DNA of 64,000 nt, taken from the NCBI GenBank assembly GCA_947459215.1, contig CANHCQ010000001.1, positions 62,001 to 126,000 on the forward strand. The letters run 5' to 3'. The DNA comes from Phycisphaerales bacterium (lineage in GTDB: Bacteria; Planctomycetota; Phycisphaerae; Phycisphaerales; UBA1924). A program made the position numbers and the translations under genes. The notes beneath the pieces are model-generated. The model made no database searches. It saw only the letters and a program-made list of their open reading frames with translations, and was not told the origin of the DNA. This document shows, one piece after another, positions 17,658 through 26,805 of this stretch. How positions within the stretch are numbered: position 1 is the stretch's first letter; every line of letters begins with the position of its first letter.

Positions 17658-18896
17658 ATGTCCGAAGTCCATCGTGGTGTGTTGCTGAGCGTGGTCGGTA
17701 TGCTCGGGCTTTCGGTCCTGACCTTGCCGGCGGGGTGGGCTTCCGCCGGGCCTTTGAATCCACCCGGCGGGCCGATCACGCCGACACAGAAGCCCCTGGC
17801 CGAGATCGAGCCGCGGATCGCCATCAACAACACCAACACTCCCGGCGACGCCGACTCGCTCTTTCGGATTACAAGCAGCGGGTCGTACTACCTGACCGGC
17901 AACATCGACGGCAAGTCAACCGTGAAGTGCATCGAGATCTTCGCCGCCGGCGGCGCCCAGATCACGATCGACCTCAACGGGTTCACGATCACCGGTCTGA
18001 CCGACATCCGGTCGGAGTCGGCAATCTTCATCGACGGCGATAACGCCCACGTCACCATCCGCAACGGGACGATCCGCAACTGGAAGAACGCAGTCGAGCA
18101 CTTCATCGGCGGGAGCATCACACTCGAAGACGTCCGCGCCTATCGCTCGCTCTTCAGCCAGTACGTCGTGAAGAACGCGACGATGAGCCGCTGCCTCGCC
18201 GAGGACGGCGGCTCGATCGGGTTCAACGTCGATGGCGGCTTGCTGGTGGACTGCTCATCGATCAACAACACGGGCGCGGGGTTCACGATTCTGAACGCCG
18301 CGACGACGGTTCGGGGGTGTGTCGCGATCAGCAACGACGGCGGTGGGTTCAATCTCGGGCAGGGCGTCGCCGAGAGCTGCCGCGCCGAGTCCAACACCGG
18401 CAACGGATTCACCAACCCGGGCGTCATGACCAACTGCATTGCCAATGCGAGCACCAACGATGGGATCGGTGCGTCGTTCAGCGCCACCATCCGCGGGTGC
18501 ACGGTGGTGGCCAGCGGAGCCGCGGGTATTCGCATCGTCTCGGCGGGTCGCGTCGAGGGGAACACCGTCTCTTCCAGCGGCGAGCACGGGATCGAGGTTG
18601 CAGGCGGCCGCGTCACGGTTGTCGGAAACACGATCTCTGCCGCGGGTCGGAACACCGGTGCATTCGCGGGCGTGTTCGTGTCCGGTGGCGATTGCTCCGT
18701 CGACGGCAACCACATCACCAACATGCTTCTCGGCGGCGATGACTTCGGGATCCAGGTTACCGGCACCAGCAACCTGATCGTCCGCAATCAGTTGTCCGCG
18801 GTGAGCACCTATTTTTCGATCGTGGCGAACAACACCAGCGGCGGAGCCTCGACGACGCCCTCGACGGCGGGTGCCTGGGCCAACATTACCTACTGA
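17658..18896 (+). CDS. Secreted right-handed parallel beta-helix protein, paralogue of the previous gene
   Basis: The 412-residue protein has a signal peptide ending near AGWASAGP, the same GPLNPPGGPI...PLAEIEPRIAI opening, and SGSYYLTGNID matching SGSYYLTSNIV in its neighbour. Beta-helix rungs follow (ITIDLNGFTITGL, VRGCVAISNDGGGFNLG, RVEGNTVSSSGEHGIEVAGG). Both genes end with ...NF/IxY, so the pair look like a tandem duplication of full-length genes. GGAGG lies 6 nt before the ATG at 17658, which decides the start. Confidence 0.82.
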   Translation: MSEVHRGVLLSVVGMLGLSVLTLPAGWASAGPLNPPGGPITPTQKPLAEIEPRIAINNTNTPGDADSLFRITSSGSYYLTGNIDGKSTVKCIEIFAAGGAQITIDLNGFTITGLTDIRSESAIFIDGDNAHVTIRNGTIRNWKNAVEHFIGGSITLEDVRAYRSLFSQYVVKNATMSRCLAEDGGSIGFNVDGGLLVDCSSINNTGAGFTILNAATTVRGCVAISNDGGGFNLGQGVAESCRAESNTGNGFTNPGVMTNCIANASTNDGIGASFSATIRGCTVVASGAAGIRIVSAGRVEGNTVSSSGEHGIEVAGGRVTVVGNTISAAGRNTGAFAGVFVSGGDCSVDGNHITNMLLGGDDFGIQVTGTSNLIVRNQLSAVSTYFSIVANNTSGGASTTPSTAGAWANITY

Positions 18897-19364
18897 AACA
18901 GGCGTTGAAAGTGGAGCGGGCGCGATTCCGTGCTGTCCATGCACGGAGAGGATGGCTCGGGCCCACGCCCCGGATCGAGAGCAGAGATTGCGGGAGCTGC
19001 GACGGGGCCGCGGCCAGTTGAACACACTCCTTCCAGATTCGGGGGCGGGCCGGTCATATCGCAATCTCGTGGCTTCCCGACCCGCTTCCGACGCACTGGG
19101 GTGGGTGCCCGCGTGCCCGGCCCGAAGGAACGACTCATGCACCGTCTTGCCGCTCGAACGCCTGATTCGCCATTCACGCTGGTGCCGTCGCCGGGGCTTT
19201 GTCTTTGCGGTGCGCTGCACCCGCTCGGCGGCCCCGGCGAGCGCTCTGTGGCGGGCGATCTCGCAATCGCTCCCCCCCAGCCCAGGCCCGAGAACATCGA
19301 TCCAGCTTTCCGTTTTTTCTTGGAATGAAGCCTGCTTTACGGTACTCTCTTCTGGGTGTTTGAC
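18897..19364. other. 468-bp spacer, no feature recognised
   Basis: Open frames here have no family resemblance or convincing ribosome sites and read as GC-rich chance frames. I see no strong hairpin or repeat. The promoter of the gene at 19365 must lie in its last part; GGTACTCT and TTTACGGTA just upstream are not convincing as promoter elements. Confidence 0.4.
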
Positions 19365-20060
19365 ATGAACCGCTCCATCGCCATCGCTCTTCTCACGATT
19401 GCCGCGGCCCCGTCGCTCGCCAGCGCGCAGTCCTTCCGTGTCGTGCCGCCCAACAAGTACGCGTGGGCGGAGAACATCGGCTTCCTGAACTGGGCCGACG
19501 CCGGCTCGCCCGTGGGCAGTCGCGCCGCGAAGTTCTTCACCCGGCCTGCCGGCGGATTCTTCCGTGGCTTCGTGTGGAGCGAGAACTGCGGCTGGATCAA
19601 CCTCGGCAACGGCGACGGGCCCTACGCCAACACGAACAACACCAACTTCGGCGTCAACGCCAACAGCTCGGGCCAGTTGAGCGGCTTCGCCTGGGGTGAG
19701 AACATCGGCTGGATCAACTTCAGCGGCGGCGCCCTGGCCGTGCCCGCGCAGCCCGCCCGCATCGACTTCGTCGCCAACCGCCTCCGCGGCTACGCCTGGG
19801 GCGAGAACATCGGCTGGATCAACCTCGACGACGCCGGCGTCTTCGTCGCCCTTGGTGCCGGGTGCCCGTGTGATCTCAACAACGACAGCGTTGTTGATGA
19901 TCTCGATTTCCAGATCTTCGTGGTCGCATATGACACGGTCGTCTGCGACGATCCGTCGATGCCCTCGGGTTGCCCCGCCGATTTCAATGGGGACAACGCC
20001 GTGGATGACTTGGATTTCCAGATCTTCGTCGTGGCCTACGACGCGGTGCTCTGCCCGTAA
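19365..20060 (+). CDS. Secreted protein with WGENIGWINL repeats and a dockerin-like C-terminus
   Basis: The 231-residue product has a signal peptide (to about SLASAQS), four repeats of the type YAWAENIGFLNWAD / FVWSENCGWINLG / FAWGENIGWINFS / YAWGENIGWINLD, and a C-terminal pair of EF-hand-like motifs: CDLNNDSVVDDLDFQIFVVA and ADFNGDNAVDDLDFQIFVVA. The Asp/Asn positions fit calcium loops of dockerin type, with flanking cysteines. Two unrelated genes in this window have the same end (51856-54612 and 56896-57945). This suggests a surface-attachment or sorting module. No cohesin is present here. Confidence 0.8.
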   Translation: MNRSIAIALLTIAAAPSLASAQSFRVVPPNKYAWAENIGFLNWADAGSPVGSRAAKFFTRPAGGFFRGFVWSENCGWINLGNGDGPYANTNNTNFGVNANSSGQLSGFAWGENIGWINFSGGALAVPAQPARIDFVANRLRGYAWGENIGWINLDDAGVFVALGAGCPCDLNNDSVVDDLDFQIFVVAYDTVVCDDPSMPSGCPADFNGDNAVDDLDFQIFVVAYDAVLCP

Positions 20061-20313
20061 ATCGTTGTGAGACCGTCGCTCACGTGTCGCTCTCGGACAT
20101 CGCGAACTTCCCACGTGCGTCGGCTGCTGCCGCCTCCACGAACGGCTTCCCGTGCGATGTCGCGTTGAAGCGACTCCGGAGGGCTGTCTATCCAATCTCG
20201 ATCGTCGTGCGTCGCTCTGTGTCGCGGACGTGCAACCGCGCGTGCGGCTTACCATGTCGGTGAAACTGAAAGAGATTCTTCACCAATGAGAAAGCCATGA
20301 AGCACACATCTGC

Positions 20314-22539
20314 ATGCCTTCGGTCGGTGTCTCTGGTCTCTTCCTCCGTTCGTCGGCGCGGCTCTTGGTCGCGGCAGCCGGCGTCGCCGTCGTGGGGTCG
20401 GCGCTTGCGCCGCCGGCGGGCGCCGCCGAACGTGCCACCGAGGTTTCCGCCGCCAAGCCCGAACTCAAAGGGAAATGGACCGGTTCGGTCAAGCTCCCCG
20501 GCTCGCCTCTGGAGTTCGTGCTGAACTTCGCGTCCGATGCCGAGGGCACGATCTCGATCCCGGCACAGAAAGTTGAGGGCTTCGTTCTCGAGAACATCGC
20601 CATTGACGCCGCCGCCAGCCCGGCCACCGCGACCTTCCGCATCAAGGAAGTCCCCGGCGCGATCGGCGGCAACCCGACCTTCAAGGGCACGTTCAATGCC
20701 GAAGGCACCGCCATCGTTGGCGAGTTCTCGCAAGGCCCGGCCAAGTTCCCGTTCGAGATCAAGCGGGGTGATGGAGCCGCCAGCGCCGCCGCCGCGCTCG
20801 ATGGGTTTGATGCCCAGGTCGACAAGATCCGCGAGGCGTGGCAGGTGCCCGGCATCGCGATTGCGATCGTGAAGGGCGGCGAGATCATCTACGCCAAGGG
20901 CTTCGGCTTCCGCGACCTCGACAAGAAGCTGCCGGTCTCCGAGAACACGCTCTTCCCGATCGGCTCTTCGACCAAGGCGTTTACGACCTTCGTGCTCGCG
21001 TCGCTCGCTGAGGAGGGCAAGTTCGACTGGGACAAGCCGGTGACGACCTACCTGCCCTCGTTTCGGCTGTACGACCGCGTGCTGACCGAGCGGATAACGG
21101 GGCGCGATCTGGTGACGCACCGCTCCGGCCTGCCGCGGCACGACCTCGTGTGGTACGGAGCACCCAGCCTACCGAGGGCCGAGCTTGTTGGCCGTCTGCC
21201 GTACCTTGAGAACAACAAGGACCTCCGTGAGAAGTGGCAGTACAACAACCTGATGTTCCTCACCGCGGGCGTGGTGGGGGAGACTCTCACGGGCAAGACG
21301 TGGGAGCAGAACGTCCGCGAGCGTGTCCTGACGCCGCTGGGCATGAACCGCAGCAACTTCACGATCGCGGACATGACCAAGGACGCGGACTATTCGCTGG
21401 GCTACCGCGAAGCAGACGACACCTTCAAGGTCGAGCGGATGGACTTCCGTGAGATTGTGAACATGGGCCCCGCTGGCTCGATCAACTCGTCGGTGAAGGA
21501 GATGGCCAACTGGGTCATGCTCCACCTCAGCGACGGCCAGCTCGCGAAGTCGTTCCCCGGCCCCGCCGCCGGGAAGCGGTTGCTGCAGGCCGACGCGCTC
21601 AAGGACATGCACGCACCGCACATGACCCGCGGCGACGGCAGCCCGGAAACGCCCGAGATCGTGCCCGTCGGTTACGGCTTGGGTTGGTTTGTTGATGTCT
21701 ATCGCGGGCATCGCGTGGTGCATCACGGCGGCAACATCGACGGCTTCTCGTCGCTGGTCGCGATGCTGCCGCAGGAGAACCTGGGCATCGTCGTCCTCAC
21801 CAACATGAACGGCACGCCGACGCGCGATCTGCTCGTGCGCTACGCCTTCGATCGATTGCTCGGCCTGGAGCCCAGCGACTGGAGCGGCAAGGCCATCGCC
21901 AAGCGAGATCTCGCCCGCTCCCAGGGCAAAGACGCCAAGTCCAAGCTCGATGAAACCAAGAAGCCCAACGCGCCGCACTCGCACCCGATTGCCGAGTACG
22001 CGGGCGAGTACCGTCACCCGGGCTACGGCACGCTCGTCGTGACCAGCGCGAGCGACGGCGGACTGTCCTTCACCTACAACAACATCACCACCGGACTCGA
22101 ACACTGGCACTACGACGTCTTCAAGGGAACCAAGAACGCCGCCGACCAGACTTTTGACTCCTTCACGCTCCAGTTCGGCACCGGCTTCGACGGCGAGATC
22201 GAGAGTGTCCGCGGCACGTTCGAGTCCAGCGTTGGCCCCATCGTCTTCCAGCGCCAGGGCGACGCGGAACTGAAGGACAAGGCCTTCCTCGCCAAGCTCG
22301 CCGGCGAGTATCTCATCATGGGCACGCAGCCTTGCACCATTACGCTCACCGACGCCACGCTCACCGCGAGTCTGCCCGGTCAGCCCACGTTCGAGCTCAT
22401 CCCCGCCCGTAACCGCACCTTCAAGTTGAAGGGCCTGGAGGGCTTCAGCGTGCGGTTCGTGCTCGAGGGTGACGCCGTCACCGAACTGAAGTTCCTGCAG
22501 CCCAACGGCGTGTTCACGGGCACGCCGGTGAAGAAGTAG
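20314..22539 (+). CDS. Secreted serine beta-lactamase-family hydrolase
   Basis: The 741-residue protein has a signal peptide (LLVAAAGVAVVGSALAPPAGA), an N-terminal beta domain of about 120 residues, then a class C beta-lactamase/esterase domain. The nucleophile motif SSTKAF (SxxK) is present, followed by the YNN triad motif (QYNNLMF) and a late HHGGNIDGF in place of KTG. The C-terminal 220 residues hold a DUF3471-like domain (IAEYAGEYRHPGYGTLVV) and one more beta domain. Family members are D-aminopeptidases, esterases or inactive PBPs; the substrate cannot be told. A separate frame from 20297 encodes a signal-like start that is not in frame. Confidence 0.88.
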   Translation: MPSVGVSGLFLRSSARLLVAAAGVAVVGSALAPPAGAAERATEVSAAKPELKGKWTGSVKLPGSPLEFVLNFASDAEGTISIPAQKVEGFVLENIAIDAAASPATATFRIKEVPGAIGGNPTFKGTFNAEGTAIVGEFSQGPAKFPFEIKRGDGAASAAAALDGFDAQVDKIREAWQVPGIAIAIVKGGEIIYAKGFGFRDLDKKLPVSENTLFPIGSSTKAFTTFVLASLAEEGKFDWDKPVTTYLPSFRLYDRVLTERITGRDLVTHRSGLPRHDLVWYGAPSLPRAELVGRLPYLENNKDLREKWQYNNLMFLTAGVVGETLTGKTWEQNVRERVLTPLGMNRSNFTIADMTKDADYSLGYREADDTFKVERMDFREIVNMGPAGSINSSVKEMANWVMLHLSDGQLAKSFPGPAAGKRLLQADALKDMHAPHMTRGDGSPETPEIVPVGYGLGWFVDVYRGHRVVHHGGNIDGFSSLVAMLPQENLGIVVLTNMNGTPTRDLLVRYAFDRLLGLEPSDWSGKAIAKRDLARSQGKDAKSKLDETKKPNAPHSHPIAEYAGEYRHPGYGTLVVTSASDGGLSFTYNNITTGLEHWHYDVFKGTKNAADQTFDSFTLQFGTGFDGEIESVRGTFESSVGPIVFQRQGDAELKDKAFLAKLAGEYLIMGTQPCTITLTDATLTASLPGQPTFELIPARNRTFKLKGLEGFSVRFVLEGDAVTELKFLQPNGVFTGTPVKK

Positions 22540-22563
22540 GCGGACGAGTTGTTGCGAGGCTTC

Positions 22564-22672
22564 GGTGCCATCAGCCTGCGGCTGCTCGGATCCGCGCGAC
22601 GGGTACGGTTGGAAGCAAGTCGCCAGTCCGCGTCAGCCGCTCCGCCCAAAGCCGCGGCGGACTGGTGGCACC
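22564..22672. repeat. 109-bp MITE-like repeat, copy 1 (family F)
   Basis: Starts GGTGCCATCAG and ends GCGGACTGGTGGCACC; the ends are inverted repeats of about 16 bp. A second copy with the same ends but a different middle lies at 34480-34596. It fills the gap between the hydrolase stop and the peptidase start. Confidence 0.7.
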
Positions 22673-22702
22673 GGGCATCGGTCTTCGTGTAGACTCCGCC
22701 CC

Positions 22703-24838
22703 ATGCACGATCACGCCGTTCCCACTCTGGCCTGTCTTTCACTCGTCGCGACTGTCGCCGCGGCCCAGACTCCGCCCCGCGCCGAGAAGATCCCGCACAC
22801 GACCACGATCCACGGGGTCACGCTCACCGACGAGTACTTCTGGCTCCGCCAGCGAAACGATCCGGTGCTCGGGCCCAAGGTCATGGAGCATCTGAAGGCC
22901 GAGCGGGCGTACTGCGACGAGGCGATGGCCCACACCAGCGAGCGCCAGCAGACGCTCAATGACGAGATGGTGGCGCGTCTGCAGCAGACGGACATGAGCG
23001 TGCCGCACCGCAAGGGCAAGTGGTCGTACTACACACGCAACGTCGAGGGCAAGCCGTACAAGATCTACTGCCGCAAGCCGTTGCCCGACGGTGAAGAGCA
23101 GGTCATCCTCGATGCAAACAAGGCCGCCGAGGGGCAACGCAATTTCCGCGTCGGAGGCATGGAGATATCGCCGGACGGCCGCGTCGCGGCGATCGCGATC
23201 GATCTGAACGGCGCCGAGAAGTACGAACTGCGTTTCCGTGATCTCGCCGCCAACGCTGATCTCTCCTACACGATCCCAGAGACCGCTGGTGAGCTTGCGT
23301 GGGCCGGTGACAGCCGCACGGTGTTCTACACCACCCTTGACCCGATGATGCGTCCGTACCGGGTGTACCGCCACAGCATCGGCAGCGACCCATCGACCGA
23401 CACGCTCGTGTACGAGGAGAAGGACGACCAGTTTTTCGTCTCGATCGCGACGACGCGGAGCGAGCGGTTCGTGCTGATCGAGCTTCAAAGCCGCGACACC
23501 AGCGAGTGGCGTTTCATCCCTGCCAACGCTCCCAGAACGCCGCCGACGATGATCGAACCGCGTGAGAAGGGGCACGAGTACAAAGTCGAGCACCACGACA
23601 ACCGGTTCCTGATCCTCACCAACGACGGCGCGAAGAACTTCCGGCTGGTCGAGGCGTTGATCGAGGCGCCGGGCCGCGAGACGTGGCGAGAGATCCGCGC
23701 CGGACGCTCCGATGTGCTGATGGAACGTGTGATCGCGTTCAAGAACCACTTCGTGCTCGCGTACCGCCAGAACGCAATGCCGCACCTGAGCATCACCGCG
23801 TTCAAGGGTGTGACCAAGGAGATCGAGACTGCCGAGCCTTCGTACGTGCTCTTCCCGGAAATGAACGAGGAGTACGACACGCCGACGTTCCGGTATTCCT
23901 ACACCTCTCCGATCACGCCCTCGTCGGTCTACGACATCCACATGGATTCGGGTGAAAAGCAGCTGCTCAAGCGCCAGCCGGTGATCGGCTACGACCCGAC
24001 CCTGTACGCGGTCGAGTTCGTGAAGGCCGTTGCCACAGACGGCACGCCCATCCCGCTGACGATCTGGTACAAGCGCGACGTCCCGCGCGACGGCACCGCG
24101 CCGGCGTTTCTCGAGGGCTATTCGGCCTACGGATTCTCCGCCATGCCGACCTTCTCGAGCGCCGCGATCTCGCTGCTCGACCGCGGCGTCGTCCTCGCCG
24201 AAGCCCACAGCCGCGGCGGCAGCGACATGGGTCGCTCCTGGTACGAAGATGGCAAGCTGATGAAGAAACGCAACACGTTCACCGACTTCATCGCCTGTGC
24301 TGAGTATCTCATCGAGAAGAAGTACACCAACCCGTCCCGCCTCGCGATCCGCGGCGGCTCGGCCGGCGGCCTGCTCATGGGCGCCGTCACCACCATGCGA
24401 CCCGACCTCTTCGGCGCCGTCGTCGCGCAGGTGCCGTTCGTGGACACGCTCAACACCATGCTCGATCCCACCCTGCCGCTGACGATCAACGAGTACGACG
24501 AGTGGGGCAACCCCACCGAGAGCAAGCAGGCGTTCGACTACATCCGCTCCTACTCGCCCTACGACAACACCCGCCCGGCCCGCTACCCGCACGTCCTGCT
24601 CACCAGTGGCATCAACGATCCGCGCGTGAGCTACTTCGAGCCCGCCAAGTGGGCTCAGCGTCTCCGCGACAACAACAAGGCCGACACGCAGGTGCTCTTC
24701 AAGATCGAACTCGACGCGGGCCACGGCTCGTTCGCCGACCGGTACGCTGCGATGAAAGACGAGGCGTTCGTGCAGGCGTTTGTGCTTGACAGGCTTGGAG
24801 TTGCGGAGCCCGAGCCCAAGAAACGCAAGCAGAAGTAG
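22703..24838 (+). CDS. Secreted prolyl oligopeptidase family (S9A) peptidase, oligopeptidase B-like
   Basis: The 711-residue product has a short signal peptide (ending near ATVAAAQ), a seven-bladed propeller domain and a C-terminal alpha/beta hydrolase domain. The nucleophile lies in IRGGSAGGLLMGAV, the acid region in LLTSGINDPRVSYFEPAKW and the His in LDAGHGSFADR. YSYTSPITPSSVYDIHM and NEYDEWGNP are typical of oligopeptidase B, which cuts short peptides after Lys/Arg. The start at 22703 is chosen because it is followed by the signal peptide; the longer frame from 22565 would translate the family F repeat. Confidence 0.92.
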   Translation: MHDHAVPTLACLSLVATVAAAQTPPRAEKIPHTTTIHGVTLTDEYFWLRQRNDPVLGPKVMEHLKAERAYCDEAMAHTSERQQTLNDEMVARLQQTDMSVPHRKGKWSYYTRNVEGKPYKIYCRKPLPDGEEQVILDANKAAEGQRNFRVGGMEISPDGRVAAIAIDLNGAEKYELRFRDLAANADLSYTIPETAGELAWAGDSRTVFYTTLDPMMRPYRVYRHSIGSDPSTDTLVYEEKDDQFFVSIATTRSERFVLIELQSRDTSEWRFIPANAPRTPPTMIEPREKGHEYKVEHHDNRFLILTNDGAKNFRLVEALIEAPGRETWREIRAGRSDVLMERVIAFKNHFVLAYRQNAMPHLSITAFKGVTKEIETAEPSYVLFPEMNEEYDTPTFRYSYTSPITPSSVYDIHMDSGEKQLLKRQPVIGYDPTLYAVEFVKAVATDGTPIPLTIWYKRDVPRDGTAPAFLEGYSAYGFSAMPTFSSAAISLLDRGVVLAEAHSRGGSDMGRSWYEDGKLMKKRNTFTDFIACAEYLIEKKYTNPSRLAIRGGSAGGLLMGAVTTMRPDLFGAVVAQVPFVDTLNTMLDPTLPLTINEYDEWGNPTESKQAFDYIRSYSPYDNTRPARYPHVLLTSGINDPRVSYFEPAKWAQRLRDNNKADTQVLFKIELDAGHGSFADRYAAMKDEAFVQAFVLDRLGVAEPEPKKRKQK

Positions 24839-24891
24839 GCGGCGCGCAAGCGGCGCGGCTAGGCTCATGCGTGCCCGGAAAGACTCCGCCA

Positions 24892-26787
24892 ATGCGTGAG
24901 AAGTCCGTCCGGCGCGCTCTCCGCGCGTTGCTGCGTTCCATGCATGAGGCCGGCAAGGCACGCAGCCGCGATCTTCGTGGTACCCCTGCTCCACGCCGGG
25001 CGAGCGCCTCCAACCTGCTCGATTACCTCGCGCTGCGGCGTCACGATCTGCGGCACCTGCAACTCGTTCTCGCCGATCTGGGGCTCAGTTCGCTCGGTCG
25101 GAGCGAGGCCGCCGCACGGGCCAGCCTGCTCGCGGTGCTCCGCGTGATCGAGCGGGTCGAGCCGGTATCAGCGCAGCCCCGCGGCAACGAGGCCGCGGCG
25201 GTGCCATCGCTCGCGGCCGGTCGTCTGCTGCTGCATCAGCGCTCGCAAGAACTGTTTGGGCCTGCGACACGCGCCGAGCGTCCGCGGATCATGGTCACCA
25301 TGCCCACCGAGGCCGCCACCGACCCGGCGCTGGTGCGCCGCCTCGTGACCAGCGGCATGGAGATCATGCGGATCAACTGCGCGCACGACTCGCCGCGCGA
25401 GTGGGGCGCGATGATCCGGCACCTCCGCACAGCGACACGATCGGCCGGTCGATCCTGCCGCGTGATGATGGACATCGCCGGGCCGAAGGCACGCACTGGC
25501 CCCCTCGAGCCAGGAGCCCAGGTCGCTTCCTGGAACCCACCTCGTGACGAAGTCGGCGGCCTGCAACGCCCGGCGAAGATCTTCCTCTTCCCGCGCGGCG
25601 TGCCCGTTCCGCTGAACCGCACGCTCCCGCCCGACATCGACGAGGCACTGCCCCTGGACGAGAAGTTTCTCGCCTCGCTGCGTCGGCGCGACCGCATCGA
25701 CTTCCGCGACGCCCGCGGGCTGGCCCGCGAGATGACCGTCGTCGGGCGCGGCTCGTGCTCCTTCGGCCCGTTGCTCGATCCGGTCGCCGGCGTCGTCGCG
25801 GTCAGCCCGCACGCGGCGTACGTCGTGCCTGGCACTGCGCTGACCTCCCCGCGTGCGAGCGCCATCATCGGGCCGCTTCCCAGCGTGCCGCGTTCGATCC
25901 TGCTCTTCGAGGGCGACCTGCTCGTGCTCGCCGCCGACCAGTCGCCCGGACGCGACGCCGACCCGGCCGAGAAGGGAACTCACGCCGCCGCCTCCCGCGA
26001 GCACCGTGCGGCCCGCATCCCGTTCACCCTGCTGCAGGTGTTCCGAGACGCGCGGGTTGGGCACCGGGTGATGCTCGACGATGGCAAGATCGCCGGCGAA
26101 GCGATCGCGGTCTCCCCGCGCCGCATCCTGGTGCGCATCACCGTCGCCCGGCCCGAGGGCGTGCGACTCGCTTCGGACAAGGGTGTGAACCTGCCCGACA
26201 CGCCTATGACGCTTCGTGCCCTTTCGCCGCGCGATCGTCAGGACCTCGACTTCGTCGCCCGCCACGCCGACCTCGTCGGGTTCTCGTTCGCGCGGGAACG
26301 CGACGATTTGCGCGACCTCCGACGCGAGCTCAAGCGACGCGGCGCGAGCCGCGTCGGGATCATCCTGAAGGTCGAGACCGCACGATCGTTCGAGAACCTG
26401 CCTCACCTCTTGCTCGAAGGTCTGAAGGCACCTTCGTTCGGCGTAATGATCGCCCGTGGCGACCTTGCCGTCGAGATCGGCTGGGAGAGGCTCGCCGAGG
26501 TGCAGGAGGAGATCCTGTGCCTGTGCGAGGCCGCGCACACGCCCGTCGTTTGGGCGACGCAGGTGCTCGAGTCGCTGGCGAAGAAGGGACTCCCGAGCCG
26601 CAGCGAGATCACCGACGCGGCCATGGGTCACCGCGCCGAGTGCGTCATGCTCAACAAGGGGCCGTACGTCGTGCGGGCGGTTCGAGCGCTCCAAGACATC
26701 CTGCGGCGGATGGAAGGCCACCAGAGCAAGCGGCGTCAGCTGCTCCGCGCCCTCCATGTCGCCGAGCGATTCGCCACCGATGCCTGA
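24892..26787 (+). CDS. Pyruvate-kinase-like protein
   Basis: The 631-residue product has an extra N-terminal helical region of about 120 residues, then a pyruvate kinase barrel: RPRIMVTMPTEAATDPALVRRL, MEIMRINCAHDSPREW (NCAH where pyruvate kinase has NFSH), MDIAGPKART, KGVNLPDTPM, FVARHADLVGFSF and MIARGDLAVEIGWERL. The segment VWATQVLESLAKKGLPSRSEITDA matches the MGDKA/ATQML region. The B domain is expanded and the regulatory C domain is missing. It may be a divergent enzyme or a non-glycolytic relative. A GTG at 24871 would add seven residues. Confidence 0.82.
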   Translation: MREKSVRRALRALLRSMHEAGKARSRDLRGTPAPRRASASNLLDYLALRRHDLRHLQLVLADLGLSSLGRSEAAARASLLAVLRVIERVEPVSAQPRGNEAAAVPSLAAGRLLLHQRSQELFGPATRAERPRIMVTMPTEAATDPALVRRLVTSGMEIMRINCAHDSPREWGAMIRHLRTATRSAGRSCRVMMDIAGPKARTGPLEPGAQVASWNPPRDEVGGLQRPAKIFLFPRGVPVPLNRTLPPDIDEALPLDEKFLASLRRRDRIDFRDARGLAREMTVVGRGSCSFGPLLDPVAGVVAVSPHAAYVVPGTALTSPRASAIIGPLPSVPRSILLFEGDLLVLAADQSPGRDADPAEKGTHAAASREHRAARIPFTLLQVFRDARVGHRVMLDDGKIAGEAIAVSPRRILVRITVARPEGVRLASDKGVNLPDTPMTLRALSPRDRQDLDFVARHADLVGFSFARERDDLRDLRRELKRRGASRVGIILKVETARSFENLPHLLLEGLKAPSFGVMIARGDLAVEIGWERLAEVQEEILCLCEAAHTPVVWATQVLESLAKKGLPSRSEITDAAMGHRAECVMLNKGPYVVRAVRALQDILRRMEGHQSKRRQLLRALHVAERFATDA

Positions 26788-26805
26788 GCGCTCCGTCCGC
26801 GTTCG

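Noticed and set aside
15606-17672. A 688-codon minus-strand frame across the TlpA-like and beta-helix genes
   Set aside because: It runs through three unrelated regions and is Arg-rich with no family motif; the beta-helix gene on the other strand has a signal peptide and coherent repeats.
18930-19328. A 132-codon plus-strand frame in the spacer before the dockerin-type gene
   Set aside because: No ribosome site, signal peptide or family resemblance, and two other frames are open over the same bases.
18255-20255. A 666-codon minus-strand frame over the second beta-helix gene and the dockerin-type gene
   Set aside because: Antisense shadow; codons are those of random GC-rich sequence, and the plus-strand genes have signal peptides and good starts.
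20297-20524. A frameshifted N-terminus for the beta-lactamase-family gene (frame MKHTSACLRSV...)
   Set aside because: The main frame from 20314 already has a complete signal peptide, so no frameshift needs to be assumed.
22739-24994. A 751-codon minus-strand frame opposite the oligopeptidase gene
   Set aside because: Antisense shadow of a gene with intact catalytic motifs; rich in Arg, Val, His without recognisable domains.
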